A DNA stretch of 64,000 nt from assembly GCF_024666595.1 (NCBI RefSeq), contig NZ_CP088296.1:2966501-3030500 (forward strand), given 5' to 3'. Position 1 is the first letter of the stretch. Every line of letters starts with the position of its first letter. The position numbers and the translations under genes were made by a program. The stretch comes from Sphingomonas sp. J315. GTDB taxonomy: Bacteria; Pseudomonadota; Alphaproteobacteria; Sphingomonadales; Sphingomonadaceae. Shown here piece by piece: positions 45,534 to 57,592 of this stretch. The notes beneath the pieces were generated by a model. The model was not told where the DNA came from, ran no database searches, and was given only the letters and a program-made list of their open reading frames with translations.

Positions 45534-46244
45534 TCACCCCAACGCCTCAAACGCCCCCGTCTCGAAATCGTCGGCCAGCATCGCGACGATCCGCTCCGCC
45601 ACGACCTCCGGCGGCTTGACGCTCTCGGGCGCCTCTCCCGGATAGGCGCGCGCGCGCATCTTGGTCCGCGTCGCGCCCGGATCGAGCAGCGCGACCCGAA
45701 CCTTGGTCAGGTTGCGCACCTCGTCGGCATAGCTCAGCAGCAGATTCTCGAACGCCGCCTTGGTCGCGCCGTACAGGCCCCAATAGGCGCGCGGCTGGCG
45801 TCCGACCTTCGACGTCACACCGATCACCCGCGCACCGTCCGACTTGCGCAGCAAGCCGTCGAACGCCCCGATCAGCGCCGCCTGCGCGCTGACGTTGAGC
45901 GCCAGCACCTTGGCCACTTCCTTGGGGTCGAACGCCGCCACCGCCGACAGCGTGCCCAGCGCCGCTGCATTCAGCACGAGAATATCGAGCTTCCCCCAAC
46001 GCTCGGCCACCGCCTGAGCAAGACGCGGGATCGAATCCGTCTCGATCAGGTCCATCGGCGCGATCGTCGCGGAGCCACCGGCGGCGAAGATCGCCTCCTC
46101 GACCTCTTCCAGCCCGCCCGCCGTGCGCGCGGTCAGCACGACATGCGCGCCCTGCGCCGCCAGCGCGATCGCGGTCGCCGCGCCGATCCCCCGGCTCGCG
46201 CCGGTGACGAGCGCGACGCGCCCTGCAAGAGCCTGTTCGGTCAT
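45534..46244 (-). CDS. Short-chain dehydrogenase/reductase
   Basis: The 236-aa SDR has the classical cofactor motif TGASRGIG, VLNAAALG in place of NNAG, and active-site YGATKAAF with the preceding Ser in GVTSKVG. The residues around the first beta strand (TARTAGGLEEVE) suit NADPH. The substrate is unknown. It starts four bases after the purF stop and is probably in the same transcript. Confidence 0.88.
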   Translation of the reverse strand: MTEQALAGRVALVTGASRGIGAATAIALAAQGAHVVLTARTAGGLEEVEEAIFAAGGSATIAPMDLIETDSIPRLAQAVAERWGKLDILVLNAAALGTLSAVAAFDPKEVAKVLALNVSAQAALIGAFDGLLRKSDGARVIGVTSKVGRQPRAYWGLYGATKAAFENLLLSYADEVRNLTKVRVALLDPGATRTKMRARAYPGEAPESVKPPEVVAERIVAMLADDFETGAFEALG

Positions 46245-46248
46245 GGGA

Positions 46249-47700
46249 TCAATGCGTCTCGTCGAGAAGGGCGAGCTGGCTCACCGCCTGCTCGTCATGG
46301 TCGGTCAGTTGCGTCGGATATTGCCCGGTGAAGCACGCATCGCAGTAACGCGGCAGCACGTCGCCGCGCTCCGCCTCGCCCAGCGCGCGGTACAGCCCGT
46401 CGATCGACACGAACGCCAGGCTGTCCGCCTTGATGAACTTGGCCATGCCCGCCACGTCATGTTGCGCGGCGAGCAGCTTGGAACGCTCGGGCGTGTCGAC
46501 GCCATAAAAGCAGCTGTGCGTCGTCGGCGGGCTGGCGATGCGCATATGCACCTCGGCCGCGCCCGCTTCGCGCATCATCTCCACGATCTTCAGGCTGGTC
46601 GTCCCGCGCACGATCGAATCGTCGATCAGGATGATCCGCTTGCCCTTGATCAGCGCGCGATTGGCATTGTGCTTCAGCTTGACGCCCAGCCGCCGCACTT
46701 CCGCGCTCGGCTGGATGAAGGTGCGGCCGACATAGTGCGATCGGATGATGCCCAGCTCGAACGGAATGCCCGATTGCTGGGCGTATCCGATCGCGGCGGG
46801 GACGCCCGAATCCGGCACCGGGATCACGAGGTCCGCATCGACCGGCGATTCGATCGCCAGCTCCGCGCCGATGCCCTTGCGCACGGTATAGACCGAGCGA
46901 TCCTGTGCGATGGAGTCGGGCCGGCTGAAATAGACCCATTCGAAGATGCACGGGCGCGGCGCGATCGCGGTGAACGGGCGGATCGATCGCATCTCGCCAT
47001 CCTTGACGATCACCAGCTCGCCCGGCTCGACATCGCGGACATAGGCGGCACCGACCACGTCGAGCGCCACCGTCTCCGACGCAAAGATATAGGCGTCGCC
47101 CAGGCGGCCCATCACCAGTGGACGGATGCCCAGCGGGTCGCGGCACGCGATCATGCCTTCCTGCGTCATGCAGATCAGCGAGTATGCCCCCTCGACCTGC
47201 TTCAGCGCATCGATGAACCGGTCGAGCAGATCCTTGTACCCGCTGGTCGCGACCAGATGGATGATCGTCTCGGTATCCGACGTCGACTGGAAGATCGAAC
47301 CCCGGCGGATCAACTCGCGGCGCAGGTGCATCGCATTGGAGATATTGCCGTTATGCGCCACCGCGAAGCCGCCGCTCGCCAGCTCGGCGTAGAGCGGCTG
47401 GACGTTGCGCAGCGCGGTCTCGCCTGTGGTCGAATAGCGGACGTGGCCGCACGCGACAGTCCCGGCCAGCGCGCGGATCACCTCGTCGCGGTCGAAATTG
47501 CCCGCGACATGGCCCATCGCGCGATGCGTATGGAAATGCGCGCCGTCAAAGCTGGTGATGCCGGCCGCCTCCTGCCCGCGGTGCTGCAACGCATGCAGCC
47601 CCAGCGCGACAAGCGCGGCGGCACCCTCGGCACCGGAAACACCAAACACGCCGCACTCTTCGCGCAGCTTGTCGTCATCGAACGGATTTGTGGTCAGCAT
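46249..47700 (-). CDS. purF: Amidophosphoribosyltransferase
   Basis: I take ATG 47700, giving 483 aa. A 15-residue propeptide (MLTTNPFDDDKLREE) precedes Cys16 of CGVFGVSG, the N-terminal glutaminase nucleophile. The glutaminase domain shows ALQHRGQEAAGI and GHVRYSTTG. The phosphoribosyltransferase domain has VPVPDSGVPAAIGYA-like and the PRPP loop IILIDDSIVRGTT. CFYGVDTP and the late cysteines fit the Bacillus-type iron-sulfur-containing class. It makes phosphoribosylamine, first step of purine synthesis. Confidence 0.96.
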   Translation of the reverse strand: MLTTNPFDDDKLREECGVFGVSGAEGAAALVALGLHALQHRGQEAAGITSFDGAHFHTHRAMGHVAGNFDRDEVIRALAGTVACGHVRYSTTGETALRNVQPLYAELASGGFAVAHNGNISNAMHLRRELIRRGSIFQSTSDTETIIHLVATSGYKDLLDRFIDALKQVEGAYSLICMTQEGMIACRDPLGIRPLVMGRLGDAYIFASETVALDVVGAAYVRDVEPGELVIVKDGEMRSIRPFTAIAPRPCIFEWVYFSRPDSIAQDRSVYTVRKGIGAELAIESPVDADLVIPVPDSGVPAAIGYAQQSGIPFELGIIRSHYVGRTFIQPSAEVRRLGVKLKHNANRALIKGKRIILIDDSIVRGTTSLKIVEMMREAGAAEVHMRIASPPTTHSCFYGVDTPERSKLLAAQHDVAGMAKFIKADSLAFVSIDGLYRALGEAERGDVLPRYCDACFTGQYPTQLTDHDEQAVSQLALLDETH

Positions 47701-50221
<2,521 letters not shown>

Positions 50222-50284
50222 CACCCGACTTTTCCTCCCCCCTCCCGCTTGCGGGAGGGGTCGGGGGAGGGCCTGTCCACTCAC

Positions 50285-50322
50285 GAAACGGCCGCGACGG
50301 ACACCCCCGTCGCGGCCGTTTC
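50285..50322 (+). terminator. Terminator downstream of katG
   Basis: A 16-bp perfect stem (GAAACGGCCGCGACGG / CCGTCGCGGCCGTTTC) with loop ACACCC. The following T-run is short. Just before it (50224-50265) lies another CTCCC-rich palindrome. Confidence 0.75.
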
Positions 50323-50329
50323 TCCACAT

Positions 50330-50357
50330 CGTCACCCGGGTCAAGCCCGGGGTGACG
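50330..50357. repeat. Solo copy of the GIY-YIG-unit repeat
   Basis: Its last 22 bases, from CCGGGTCAAGCCCGGGGTGA, are identical to the right repeat of the GIY-YIG unit. Preceded by CGTCAC, it forms a self-contained palindrome. Confidence 0.75.
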
Positions 50358-50435
50358 GCATTGGGCGACGGCGGTCCAATCCCCACATCCCTTCGCATAG
50401 TTGCATCCCCACCACCTGCCCCTACACTCGCCTCC

Positions 50436-52023
50436 ATGGAAACGATCGGCGGCGACCTCAGCACCATGACTCCGCGGCCCTTCGCAGAGCCGCATCTCGC
50501 CGCAATCCGCGCCATCTCGACCACCTGTCACTACCAACCCGGCGAAATCGTCCTCGAAGCCGGTGCACCGCAGGACCGCTTCGTGCTGGTCGAGGAGGGC
50601 GAGATCGAGGTCGCCGATCCCGTGACCGGCGAGCGCCTCACGCCAGGCACCATCGGCCCGGGCCAGTTCATGGGCGAATTGTCGTTCCTCAACGGCGGCC
50701 CGCTCACGCTCACCATGCGCGCCTGCGCCCCCACGCGGACGCTTGAGGCACCGCGCCCCGACATGCTCCGCCTGATGAGCGCGGTCCCCGAGATCGGCGA
50801 CCATATCCTCACTGTCTTCTCCGCGCGCCGCCGCCGCATCTTCGAATCCGGCGACAGCAGCCTCGTCGTGCGCGGTGCGGAGCGCGACCCCGCCGTCGCG
50901 CGCGTCGCCAGCTTCCTCAACCGCAACCGCATCCCCTTTCACGAAGAGGCGGACGGCGAACCCCAGGTCCTCTGGTCGGGCAATCCGATCCCCGATCCAA
51001 CGCCCCGCGCCGTCGCCCGCCATCTCGGCCTCGACCTCAAGGCCAGCTCGACCGAGCTGTTCGACCTGCTGATCGTCGGCGCGGGCCCCGCCGGCGTCGC
51101 TGCCGCAGTCTATGCCGGGTCGGAAGGGCTGCGCGCACTGGTGATCGAGGATACCGCGATCGGCGGACAGGCCGGGACCAGCTCGCGGATCGAAAATTAC
51201 ATGGGCTTCCCCACCGGCATTTCCGGCGCGGACCTCACCTTTCGGGGCCAGGTTCAGGCGATGAAGTTCGGCACCTGCTTCGCCATGCCGCGCCGGGTCG
51301 AGGCGATGGCCCGGCACGTAAACGGCTTCTGCGTCGCGCTCGACGGCGGGGGAGGAATTGTGCGCCCGCACCGTGCTCGTCGCCACCGGCGTGCAGTATC
51401 GCCGCCTGCCGCTCGACCGCCTCGGATCCTTCGAAGGCGCGGGCGTCTACTACGCCGCCACCGAGATGGAGGTGCGCCTCTGCGCGCAGACCGAGGCAGT
51501 GGTCGTCGGCGGCGGCAACAGCGCGGGGCAGGCGGCGATGTACCTCTCGCGCGTCGCCAAATGCGTCCATGTCGTGGTGCGCGGCGCCAGCCTCGCCGAC
51601 ACGATGAGCGCATACCTCCGCGAGCGGCTGGAGGCCGACCCGCGCATCGTCATCCACACGCACAGCCAGCTCGAACGGCTCGACGGCGACGACCATCTCG
51701 AACGCGTCGTGTTCACCGGACCCTCGGGCAGCCACGCGGTCGATTGCCGCGCGCTGTTCATCATGATCGGTGCCGCGCCCAATACCGAATGGCTGTCGGG
51801 ACTGGTCGAACTCGACCATCACGGCTTCGTGCGCACCGGGCGGGAGGTCGGCGGATCGTCGAGCTACGCCACCTCATGCCCCGGCATCTTCGCGGTCGGC
51901 GACGTCCGCTCCGGCTCGGTCAAGCGCGTCGCGAGCAGCGTCGGCGAAGGCTCGGTCGTCGTCAGCGCGATCTGGACCCATATCAACGCACCCCCGCCGG
52001 CGGAGGTCGGGATCGGGGGGTAG
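50436..52023 (+). CDS. cNMP-binding / thioredoxin-reductase-like fusion flavoprotein (frameshifted)
   Basis: ATG 50436 opens a protein of about 528 aa once one G is removed from the G5 run 51348-51352, giving ALDGGEELCARTVLVATG. Residues 10-130 are a Crp-like cyclic-nucleotide-binding domain (IVLEAGAPQDRFVLVEEGEIEV, GQFMGELSFLNGGP). Residues about 150-205 resemble a degenerate thioredoxin-like linker. The rest is a TrxR-type flavoprotein: FAD motif LLIVGAGPAGVAAAVYA, IGGQAGTSSRIENYMGFP, NAD(P)H motif VVVGGGNSAGQAA, and FAVGDVRSGSVKR. The CxxC of thioredoxin reductases is absent (YYAATEMEVRLC instead), so electrons go elsewhere. Confidence 0.85.
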
Positions 52024-52237
52024 GACGCGTCACCCACGCCGCGCCGGTGCTCCGCCACCCACCACGCGACGAAACTCGCATAGGACGGCCACAGCGTCAG
52101 TCCCAGACGTGCATCGCGCGTCGCCACCTCGGGCCGGCCCCACTCGTCGCGCTGCACCAAATGATGCGCCCGTCGGCCTTCCACCGCACATGCGAATGAG
52201 CGCCGGAGGTTAGCGGCCGCTCGATGCTACCGTCGGC

Positions 52238-52263
52238 AAAAGGCCCCGGTACGACCGAGGCCT
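52238..52263 (-). terminator. Terminator of the Cys-rich microprotein gene
   Basis: On the minus strand AGGCCTCGGT and ACCGGGGCCT form a 10-bp stem with one G-T pair and loop CGT, followed by a run of T. It begins five bases after the microprotein stop. Confidence 0.8.
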
Positions 52264-52268
52264 GAAGC

Positions 52269-52337
52269 TTACTTGCCCTTCTCTTTTTCCTTGGCGCAGC
52301 AGGGACAGTCCTTGCCGCAGCAGTCGCTCGCATTCAT
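52269..52337 (-). CDS. 22-aa Cys-rich microprotein
   Basis: ATG 52337 follows GGAGG with 8 bases spacing and reads MNASDCCGKDCPCCAKEKEK then GK and TAA. Five of 22 residues are Cys in a CC-x4-C-x-CC pattern, followed by a Lys/Glu tail. This suggests metal or iron-sulfur binding, like short metallothionein-type peptides. A rho-independent terminator starts five bases downstream, so the gene has a complete set of expression signals. I recognise no named family. Confidence 0.65.
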   Translation of the reverse strand: MNASDCCGKDCPCCAKEKEKGK

Positions 52338-52479
52338 CGCCTGAACCTCCGAAATTGTGTGCCAAGAATAGCACGCCAGTGATGGGCGGCAATCCCGAAC
52401 GAACACCGCGCCGCATGCGATCATGAGAGGTTCTAAGGTGTGGACCGATCCCGCGCGCGGTATCCCGAGCGCGCCCTTC

Positions 52480-52770
52480 TCACACTGGCGCGAGCAATGC
52501 CGATAGGGCTGCAGCAGTGAGCGGCGCGATGAAGCGAACACCGCATTTGCCCTGAGACGTCCACATGATGATGCCGCGCCACTGGTCATCCTTCCAGCGC
52601 AGGATGACAGGGTCGCCGACTTTCACCTCGGTCGGGCAGTGCAGGCGCGCGCCACCTTCCGAAACGTCGAGCAAGTGCACCCTCAGCGTGCGACCGCCGA
52701 CCGTCAGTTCCCCGAGTTGAAATATCTTGCGCCGCGGTTGGGGACGTGAGTCCGAAATCGCAATCGTCAC
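52480..52770 (-). CDS. PilZ-domain protein
   Basis: GTG 52770 lies seven bases after GGGAG and is preferred to GTG 52812. The 96-aa product is a single PilZ domain: RPQPRRKIFQLGEL with the RxxxR-like c-di-GMP switch, LLDVSEGGARL (the D/NxSxxG motif) and GDPVILRWKDDQWRG. It should bind c-di-GMP and act through a partner. The nearest c-di-GMP enzyme in the window is at 41-43 kb. Confidence 0.85.
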   Translation of the reverse strand: MTIAISDSRPQPRRKIFQLGELTVGGRTLRVHLLDVSEGGARLHCPTEVKVGDPVILRWKDDQWRGIIMWTSQGKCGVRFIAPLTAAALSALLAPV

Positions 52771-52923
52771 TGTCGATCTCCCACTCTGGTGAGTTCGACG
52801 CGTGACGAACACGGCAGTTCCGAAGAAAGGTGCCTAATGCCGCGCACACGAATTTTTATCGGCACTGCCTCCGACCCCTCCACCCACCTTGGCACTCCCA
52901 CCACGCCCCCCTAAGCTCCCACC

Positions 52924-54408
52924 ATGCTCGCCCTCATCGCCTTGACCCTCGCCCAGTCCGCCCCCGCCACCGCCGACGCGGACACCAAAGCCTGGTGGGC
53001 GATCACCGCCGAACTCTCGGGCGACGACATGGAAGGCCGCGAGACCGGTTCGCCCGGCCATGAACGCGCCGCGAAAATCGTCGCCGGCCGCCTCGCCAAG
53101 GCCGGGGTCAAGCCGCTCGGCACCAACGGCAGCTGGTTTCAGCCGATCGCGATGGAGGAGACCGCGATCCGCAGCGCGGACATCCGCGTCGACGGCGCGA
53201 AACTGCGCTTCCTCCACGACCTCACCGCCAGCCCGACCAACGTCCACCCGACCTTCGCCGGAATGATCGTCTATCGCGGCTATTGCGGGGCCGATGCGCT
53301 CGGCGATGTGCGCGGCAAGATCGTGATCTGCCACAACACCCGCCGCGCCGGACTGCCCTCCGCCGACGACCGCGAAAAGGCGCTCACCGCCGCCGGAGCT
53401 ACCGCGATGCTCGCCATCGCCGACCCCGGCTTCACGGTCGAGCCGCCGCGCTGGCCCTCCGCCTATGCGCGCAGCGTGCGGATCGCGGGCACGCCGGTGG
53501 CCCCGGTCAAGCTCCCCGTCCTGACCCTCAACGCCGACGCGCTCGGCAAGCTGATCGGCCCGCGCCACGACGCGGCAAAGCTGATCGCGGATGGCAGCAG
53601 CGGCGCACCGCTCCCGTCGTTCGATCCCGAAACCATCTTCACCGCCAGCTTCGACCTGACGCAGCGCAAGCTCAGTTCCTCCAATGTCATCGGCATCCTC
53701 CCCGGCACCGATCCCGCCTTCGCCGATCAGGCGATCGTGCTCACCGCGCATCTCGACGGCTATGGCCATGGCGAGCCGGTCGACGGCGACGGCCTGTATA
53801 ACGGCACGCTCGACGATGCCGCCTATGTCGCGCTGATCGTGCGGCTGGCCGAGCGGCGCGCAGGGAAGGGGTTCCGTCGCCCAATCGTCTTCGCGATCGT
53901 CACCGGCGAGGAAAAAGGGCTGCTAGGCTCCCGATATTTCGTCGAAGATCCGACGCTCCCGCTCGCCCGCATCGCGGGCAACATCAATCTCGACCAGCTC
54001 CGTCCGATCTTCCCGCTCGAACTGCTCACCGTCCACGCGCTCGACGATTCGACGCTCGGCGACGACGCCCGCGCGGTCGCAACCGGCATGGGCATCGCGG
54101 TCCAGCACGACCCGGAACCCGAACGCCGGTTGCTGATGCGCACCGATCACTGGAACTTCATCCGCGCCGGCATCCCCGCGACCAACTTCGTGTTCGGCTA
54201 CCGTCCGGGGACGCAGAGCGAGGCAATCTACCGCCAATGGTATCGCACCGGCTACCACAAGCCGCAGGATGACCTGAACCAGCCGATGGACTGGAAGGCC
54301 GCCGCCGACTTCAACCGCTTCTTCTACACGCTGACGCAACGGGTTGCGGACAAGGACACGCCCCCGCAATGGAAGCCGGACAGCAAGCTGAAGCCAAAGG
54401 CACCGTAA
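52924..54408 (+). CDS. M28-family metallopeptidase with PA-domain insert
   Basis: The 494-aa exported protein has a short signal ([17 protein letters not shown]). A PA-like region (about 100-240) precedes the M28 zinc domain. Metal ligands appear as His in [10 protein letters not shown], Asp in YNGTLDDAA, catalytic Glu-Glu in [10 protein letters not shown], Asp in NINLDQLRP and His in GYHKPQDD. Family members are aminopeptidases or glutaminyl cyclases; specificity is unclear. Its stop overlaps hisI (TAATG). Confidence 0.88.
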   Translation: MLALIALTLAQSAPATADADTKAWWAITAELSGDDMEGRETGSPGHERAAKIVAGRLAKAGVKPLGTNGSWFQPIAMEETAIRSADIRVDGAKLRFLHDLTASPTNVHPTFAGMIVYRGYCGADALGDVRGKIVICHNTRRAGLPSADDREKALTAAGATAMLAIADPGFTVEPPRWPSAYARSVRIAGTPVAPVKLPVLTLNADALGKLIGPRHDAAKLIADGSSGAPLPSFDPETIFTASFDLTQRKLSSSNVIGILPGTDPAFADQAIVLTAHLDGYGHGEPVDGDGLYNGTLDDAAYVALIVRLAERRAGKGFRRPIVFAIVTGEEKGLLGSRYFVEDPTLPLARIAGNINLDQLRPIFPLELLTVHALDDSTLGDDARAVATGMGIAVQHDPEPERRLLMRTDHWNFIRAGIPATNFVFGYRPGTQSEAIYRQWYRTGYHKPQDDLNQPMDWKAAADFNRFFYTLTQRVADKDTPPQWKPDSKLKPKAP

Positions 54409-54767
54409 TGTCCGACGACCGCGATTCCACGCTCGACCTGAACCCGAACTACGACGCCAACGGCCTGATCACCGCCGTCGCCACGCACGTCGCGACCGGC
54501 GAGCTGCTGATGCTCGCGCACATGAACGCCGATGCCTTGGCGAAAACGCTGGAAACCGGCGAGGCCTGGTTCTGGTCGCGCAGCCGCCAGCGCCTCTGGA
54601 AAAAGGGCGAGAGCAGCGGCCATGTCCTGCGCGTGGTCGAGGCGCGGATCGACTGCGACCAGGACGCGCTGTGGCTGAAAGTCGACCCCGCCGGCCCCGC
54701 CTGTCACACCGGCGAGCCCGGCTGCTTCTTCCGCCGCATCGAGAACGGCAAGCTGGTGCGCGGGTGA
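54408..54767 (+). CDS. hisI: Phosphoribosyl-AMP cyclohydrolase
   Basis: The 119-aa enzyme opens the purine ring of PR-AMP in histidine synthesis. Motifs: [34 protein letters not shown], the metal-binding DCDQDALWL and [10 protein letters not shown] with the conserved cysteines. It is coupled to the upstream peptidase and overlaps the downstream lipoprotein gene (GTGA). Confidence 0.95.
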   Translation: MSDDRDSTLDLNPNYDANGLITAVATHVATGELLMLAHMNADALAKTLETGEAWFWSRSRQRLWKKGESSGHVLRVVEARIDCDQDALWLKVDPAGPACHTGEPGCFFRRIENGKLVRG

Positions 54768-55273
54768 GGGGAGGGGCCGCTCTCGCCGTCGCGCTCCTCC
54801 TCGCCGCCTGTTCCGGCAGCGACCCTCAGCCCGGCGCATCCCCCACACCCCCCAGCCTCGAATCCGCAGCGATCGAACGCGGCATCGTCCGCGATCCCAG
54901 GGCGAGCGACGTCACCGGCCTCTACGCCCGCGACACCGACCGGCTGTGCGTCGTGCCCGACGGCACCGCCTATCGCGTCGGCGCGTTCGTCGATTATGGC
55001 GACAAGGTCAGCTGCACCGGCCGCGGCACCGCCGCGCGCTCCGGCTCGACGCTCGCGATCGAATTGAAGGGCAAGGGCGGCGAGGCATGCAGCTTCGACG
55101 CGAAGTTCGACGGCGACCGCATCACCTTCCCCGCCAACGTCCCCGACGCCTGTGCCAAACTCTGCGGCCCCCGCGCCTCCTTCGCCGCGCTGGAGGTGGA
55201 GCGCCTCAGCGAATCCGCGGCGGAGGCAGAAGCGCTCCGAAGCGCAGAAGGTGTCCGACTCTGCGGTAGTTGA
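54764..55273 (+). CDS. Putative lipoprotein
   Basis: GTG 54764 overlaps the hisI stop. The 169-aa product has a lipoprotein signal, [11 protein letters not shown], with the Cys near residue 15. The mature part has six or so cysteines ([39 protein letters not shown]) likely paired in the periplasm. No family is recognised. Confidence 0.75.
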   Translation: MRGGAALAVALLLAACSGSDPQPGASPTPPSLESAAIERGIVRDPRASDVTGLYARDTDRLCVVPDGTAYRVGAFVDYGDKVSCTGRGTAARSGSTLAIELKGKGGEACSFDAKFDGDRITFPANVPDACAKLCGPRASFAALEVERLSESAAEAEALRSAEGVRLCGS

Positions 55274-55286
55274 CGTTAACGTAAGG
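55270..55286 (+). promoter_or_regulatory. LiuR-like MerR operator in front of merR
   Basis: TTGACGTTAACGTAAGG with the perfect palindrome ACGTTAACGT at its centre, 20 bases before the merR ATG. It resembles the sites described for LiuR-type MerR regulators of branched-chain and fatty-acid breakdown. The near-identical site at 33235-33251 precedes a TonB receptor. Confidence 0.65.
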
Positions 55287-55305
55287 TCGGCGTAAATCGA
55301 CTCGC

Positions 55306-55737
55306 ATGGCAACGAAACTGAAGGCCGTGGCCAGCTTCGCCCCGATCGAAGCCCGCCCGGACAAGGAGAGCTTTTCGATCTCGGACCTGTGCGCCGAGTT
55401 CGACGTCACCGCACGCGCGCTGCGCTTCTACGAGGACGAGGGCCTCATCGCCCCCGAGCGCCGCGGGCTTCAGCGCATCTATTCGCACCGCGACCGCGCC
55501 CGGCTCGCTTGGATCCTGCGCGGCAAGCGCGTCGGCTTCAGCCTCGCCGAAATCCGCGAGATGATCGACCTCTACGACGTCGGCGACGAACGCCGCACCC
55601 AGCATCAGGTCACGCTCGACAAGTGCCGCGCGCGCATCGACCTGCTCGAACGGCAAAAGCTCGATATCGACGCCGCCATCGCCGAACTCGAAGATTTCGT
55701 CGCGGTCCTCGAAGGCCGCGCCACGCCCATCAAATAA
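55306..55737 (+). CDS. MerR-family regulator, LiuR-like
   Basis: The 143-aa protein has a MerR winged helix after a 20-residue extension: FSISDLCAEFDVTARALRFYEDEGLIAPERRG, written here in parts as SISDLCAEFDVTARALRFYE and DEGLIAPERRGLQRIYS. A dimerisation coiled coil follows (ARIDLLERQKLDIDAAIAEL). There are no metal-binding cysteines at the C-terminus, which fits the LiuR/acyl-CoA-responsive group. It is 15 bases upstream of an acyl-CoA dehydrogenase gene and carries a palindromic operator just before its start. Confidence 0.9.
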   Translation: MATKLKAVASFAPIEARPDKESFSISDLCAEFDVTARALRFYEDEGLIAPERRGLQRIYSHRDRARLAWILRGKRVGFSLAEIREMIDLYDVGDERRTQHQVTLDKCRARIDLLERQKLDIDAAIAELEDFVAVLEGRATPIK

Positions 55738-55752
55738 GAGAGACCGAGAGAG

Positions 55753-57552
55753 ATGCCCCGCTACAATCCCCCCGTCCGCGACACCCGTTTCGTGCTCGAT
55801 CGCGTGCTCAAGATCGACCGCTACGCCAACCTCCCCGGTTTCGCCGCCGCGACCCCCGATGTGGTCAGCGCGGTCCTCGAAGAGGGCGGCAAGTTCGTCG
55901 CCGAGGTCCTGTTCCCGATCAACCATAGCGGCGACCAGCAGGGCTGCACCCGCCACCCCGACGGCAGCGTCACCACCCCCGACGGCTTCAAGGAAGCCTA
56001 CCAGCAGTTCGTCGGATCCGGCTGGGGCACGCTCAGCGCACCCGAGCAGTTTGGCGGCCAGGGCATGCCCCACGTCGTCTCGACCGCGTTCCAGGAATAT
56101 ATGATCAGCTCCAACATGGCCTTCGCCATGTACCCCGGCCTCACCCACGGCGCGATCGAGGCGCTGCTGGCCAAGGGCAGCCCGGAGCAGCAGGAGAAAT
56201 ACGTCCCCCGCATGGTCAGCGGCGAATGGGGCGGCACGATGAACCTGACCGAACCGCATTGCGGCACCGATCTCGGCCTCATCAAGACCCGCGCCACCCC
56301 CAATGCCGACGGCAGCTGGTCGATCACGGGGACGAAGATCTTCATCTCCTCCGGCGAGCATGACCTCACCAGCAACATCATCCACCTCGTCCTCGCCAAG
56401 ACGCCAGGCGCGCCGGAGAGCAGCAAGGGCATCAGCCTGTTCGTCGTCCCCAAATTCATGGTCAACGACGACGGCAGCCTGGGCGCGCGCAACGCCGTTT
56501 CCTGCGGCTCGATCGAGCACAAGATGGGCATCCACGCCAACTCCACCTGCGTCATGAACTATGACGGCGCGACCGGCTGGCTGGTGGGCGAGGAGATGAA
56601 GGGCCTCGCCGCCATGTTCATCATGATGAACGCCGCCCGCCTCGGCGTCGGCCTTCAGGGCCTCGGGATCGGCGAAGTCGCGTACCAGAACGCCGTGCAA
56701 TACGCCCACGACCGGCGTCAGGGCCGCGCGCTCACCGGCCCCGCCGAGCCGCAGGAAAAGGCCGACACCCTGTTCGTCCACCCCGATGTCCGCCGCATGC
56801 TGATGGAGGCGAAGGCGATGACCGAGGGGCTGCGCGCCCTGTGCCTGTGGGGCGGCCTCCAGGTCGACCTGGCGCACAAGGCGGCGAGCGAGGAGGAGCG
56901 TCAGCTCGCCGACGACCTGATCGGCCTGCTGACCCCCGTGATCAAGGGCGTCGGCACCGACGCCGGCTACCGCATCGCGACGGACAGCCAGCAAGTCTAT
57001 GGCGGCCATGGCTACATCGCCGAATGGGGCATGGAGCAGTATGTCCGCGATGCCCGCATCGCGATGATCTATGAAGGCACCAACGGCGTGCAGGCGATGG
57101 ACCTGGTCGGCCGTAAGCTCGCCCAGAATGGCGGCCGCGCGGTCCAGACCCTGTTCCGCATCGTCGCCGAAGAGGTCGCCGCCGCCAAGGCCAGGCCCGA
57201 ACTGACCCACCTCGCCGAAGCGCTCGAAAAGGCCAATGGCCAGCTTCAGGCCGCGACCATGTGGTTCATGGCCAACGGCATGAAGGATCCCAACCAGGTC
57301 GGCGCCGGCGCGTACAGCTACATGGAGCTGATGGGCACCGTCGCGATCGGCCTGATGTGGCTCCGCATGGCCGACGCGGCTGTGCAGGCACTGGCCGAAG
57401 GCGACGACGACAAGGCATTCTACGAAGCCAAGCTGGTCACCGCCCGCTTCTACGCCGACCGCATCATGCCCAACGCCGGCGCACTCCGCCGCAAGATCGA
57501 AAGCGGCGCGGAGACGATCATGGCGCTGCCGGTGGAGGCGTTTGGGGTTTGA
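55753..57552 (+). CDS. Acyl-CoA dehydrogenase, 600-aa class
   Basis: The 599-aa flavoenzyme oxidises an acyl-CoA to the 2-enoyl-CoA. Present are the ACAD N-terminal helices, the middle-domain motif MNLTEPHCGTDLG and WSITGTKIFISSG, FAD-binding C-domain QVYGGHGYIAEWGMEQ, and the catalytic Glu in MIYEGTNGVQAMDLVGRK. The extra C-terminal domain (about 470-599) marks the FadE12/DmdC-like class. It is translated right after the MerR gene and is probably controlled by it. Confidence 0.93.
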   Translation: MPRYNPPVRDTRFVLDRVLKIDRYANLPGFAAATPDVVSAVLEEGGKFVAEVLFPINHSGDQQGCTRHPDGSVTTPDGFKEAYQQFVGSGWGTLSAPEQFGGQGMPHVVSTAFQEYMISSNMAFAMYPGLTHGAIEALLAKGSPEQQEKYVPRMVSGEWGGTMNLTEPHCGTDLGLIKTRATPNADGSWSITGTKIFISSGEHDLTSNIIHLVLAKTPGAPESSKGISLFVVPKFMVNDDGSLGARNAVSCGSIEHKMGIHANSTCVMNYDGATGWLVGEEMKGLAAMFIMMNAARLGVGLQGLGIGEVAYQNAVQYAHDRRQGRALTGPAEPQEKADTLFVHPDVRRMLMEAKAMTEGLRALCLWGGLQVDLAHKAASEEERQLADDLIGLLTPVIKGVGTDAGYRIATDSQQVYGGHGYIAEWGMEQYVRDARIAMIYEGTNGVQAMDLVGRKLAQNGGRAVQTLFRIVAEEVAAAKARPELTHLAEALEKANGQLQAATMWFMANGMKDPNQVGAGAYSYMELMGTVAIGLMWLRMADAAVQALAEGDDDKAFYEAKLVTARFYADRIMPNAGALRRKIESGAETIMALPVEAFGV

Positions 57553-57592
57553 GGGGAGGGGCGTTAGCGCTTTTTTGTCGGCCCGGATCAGA

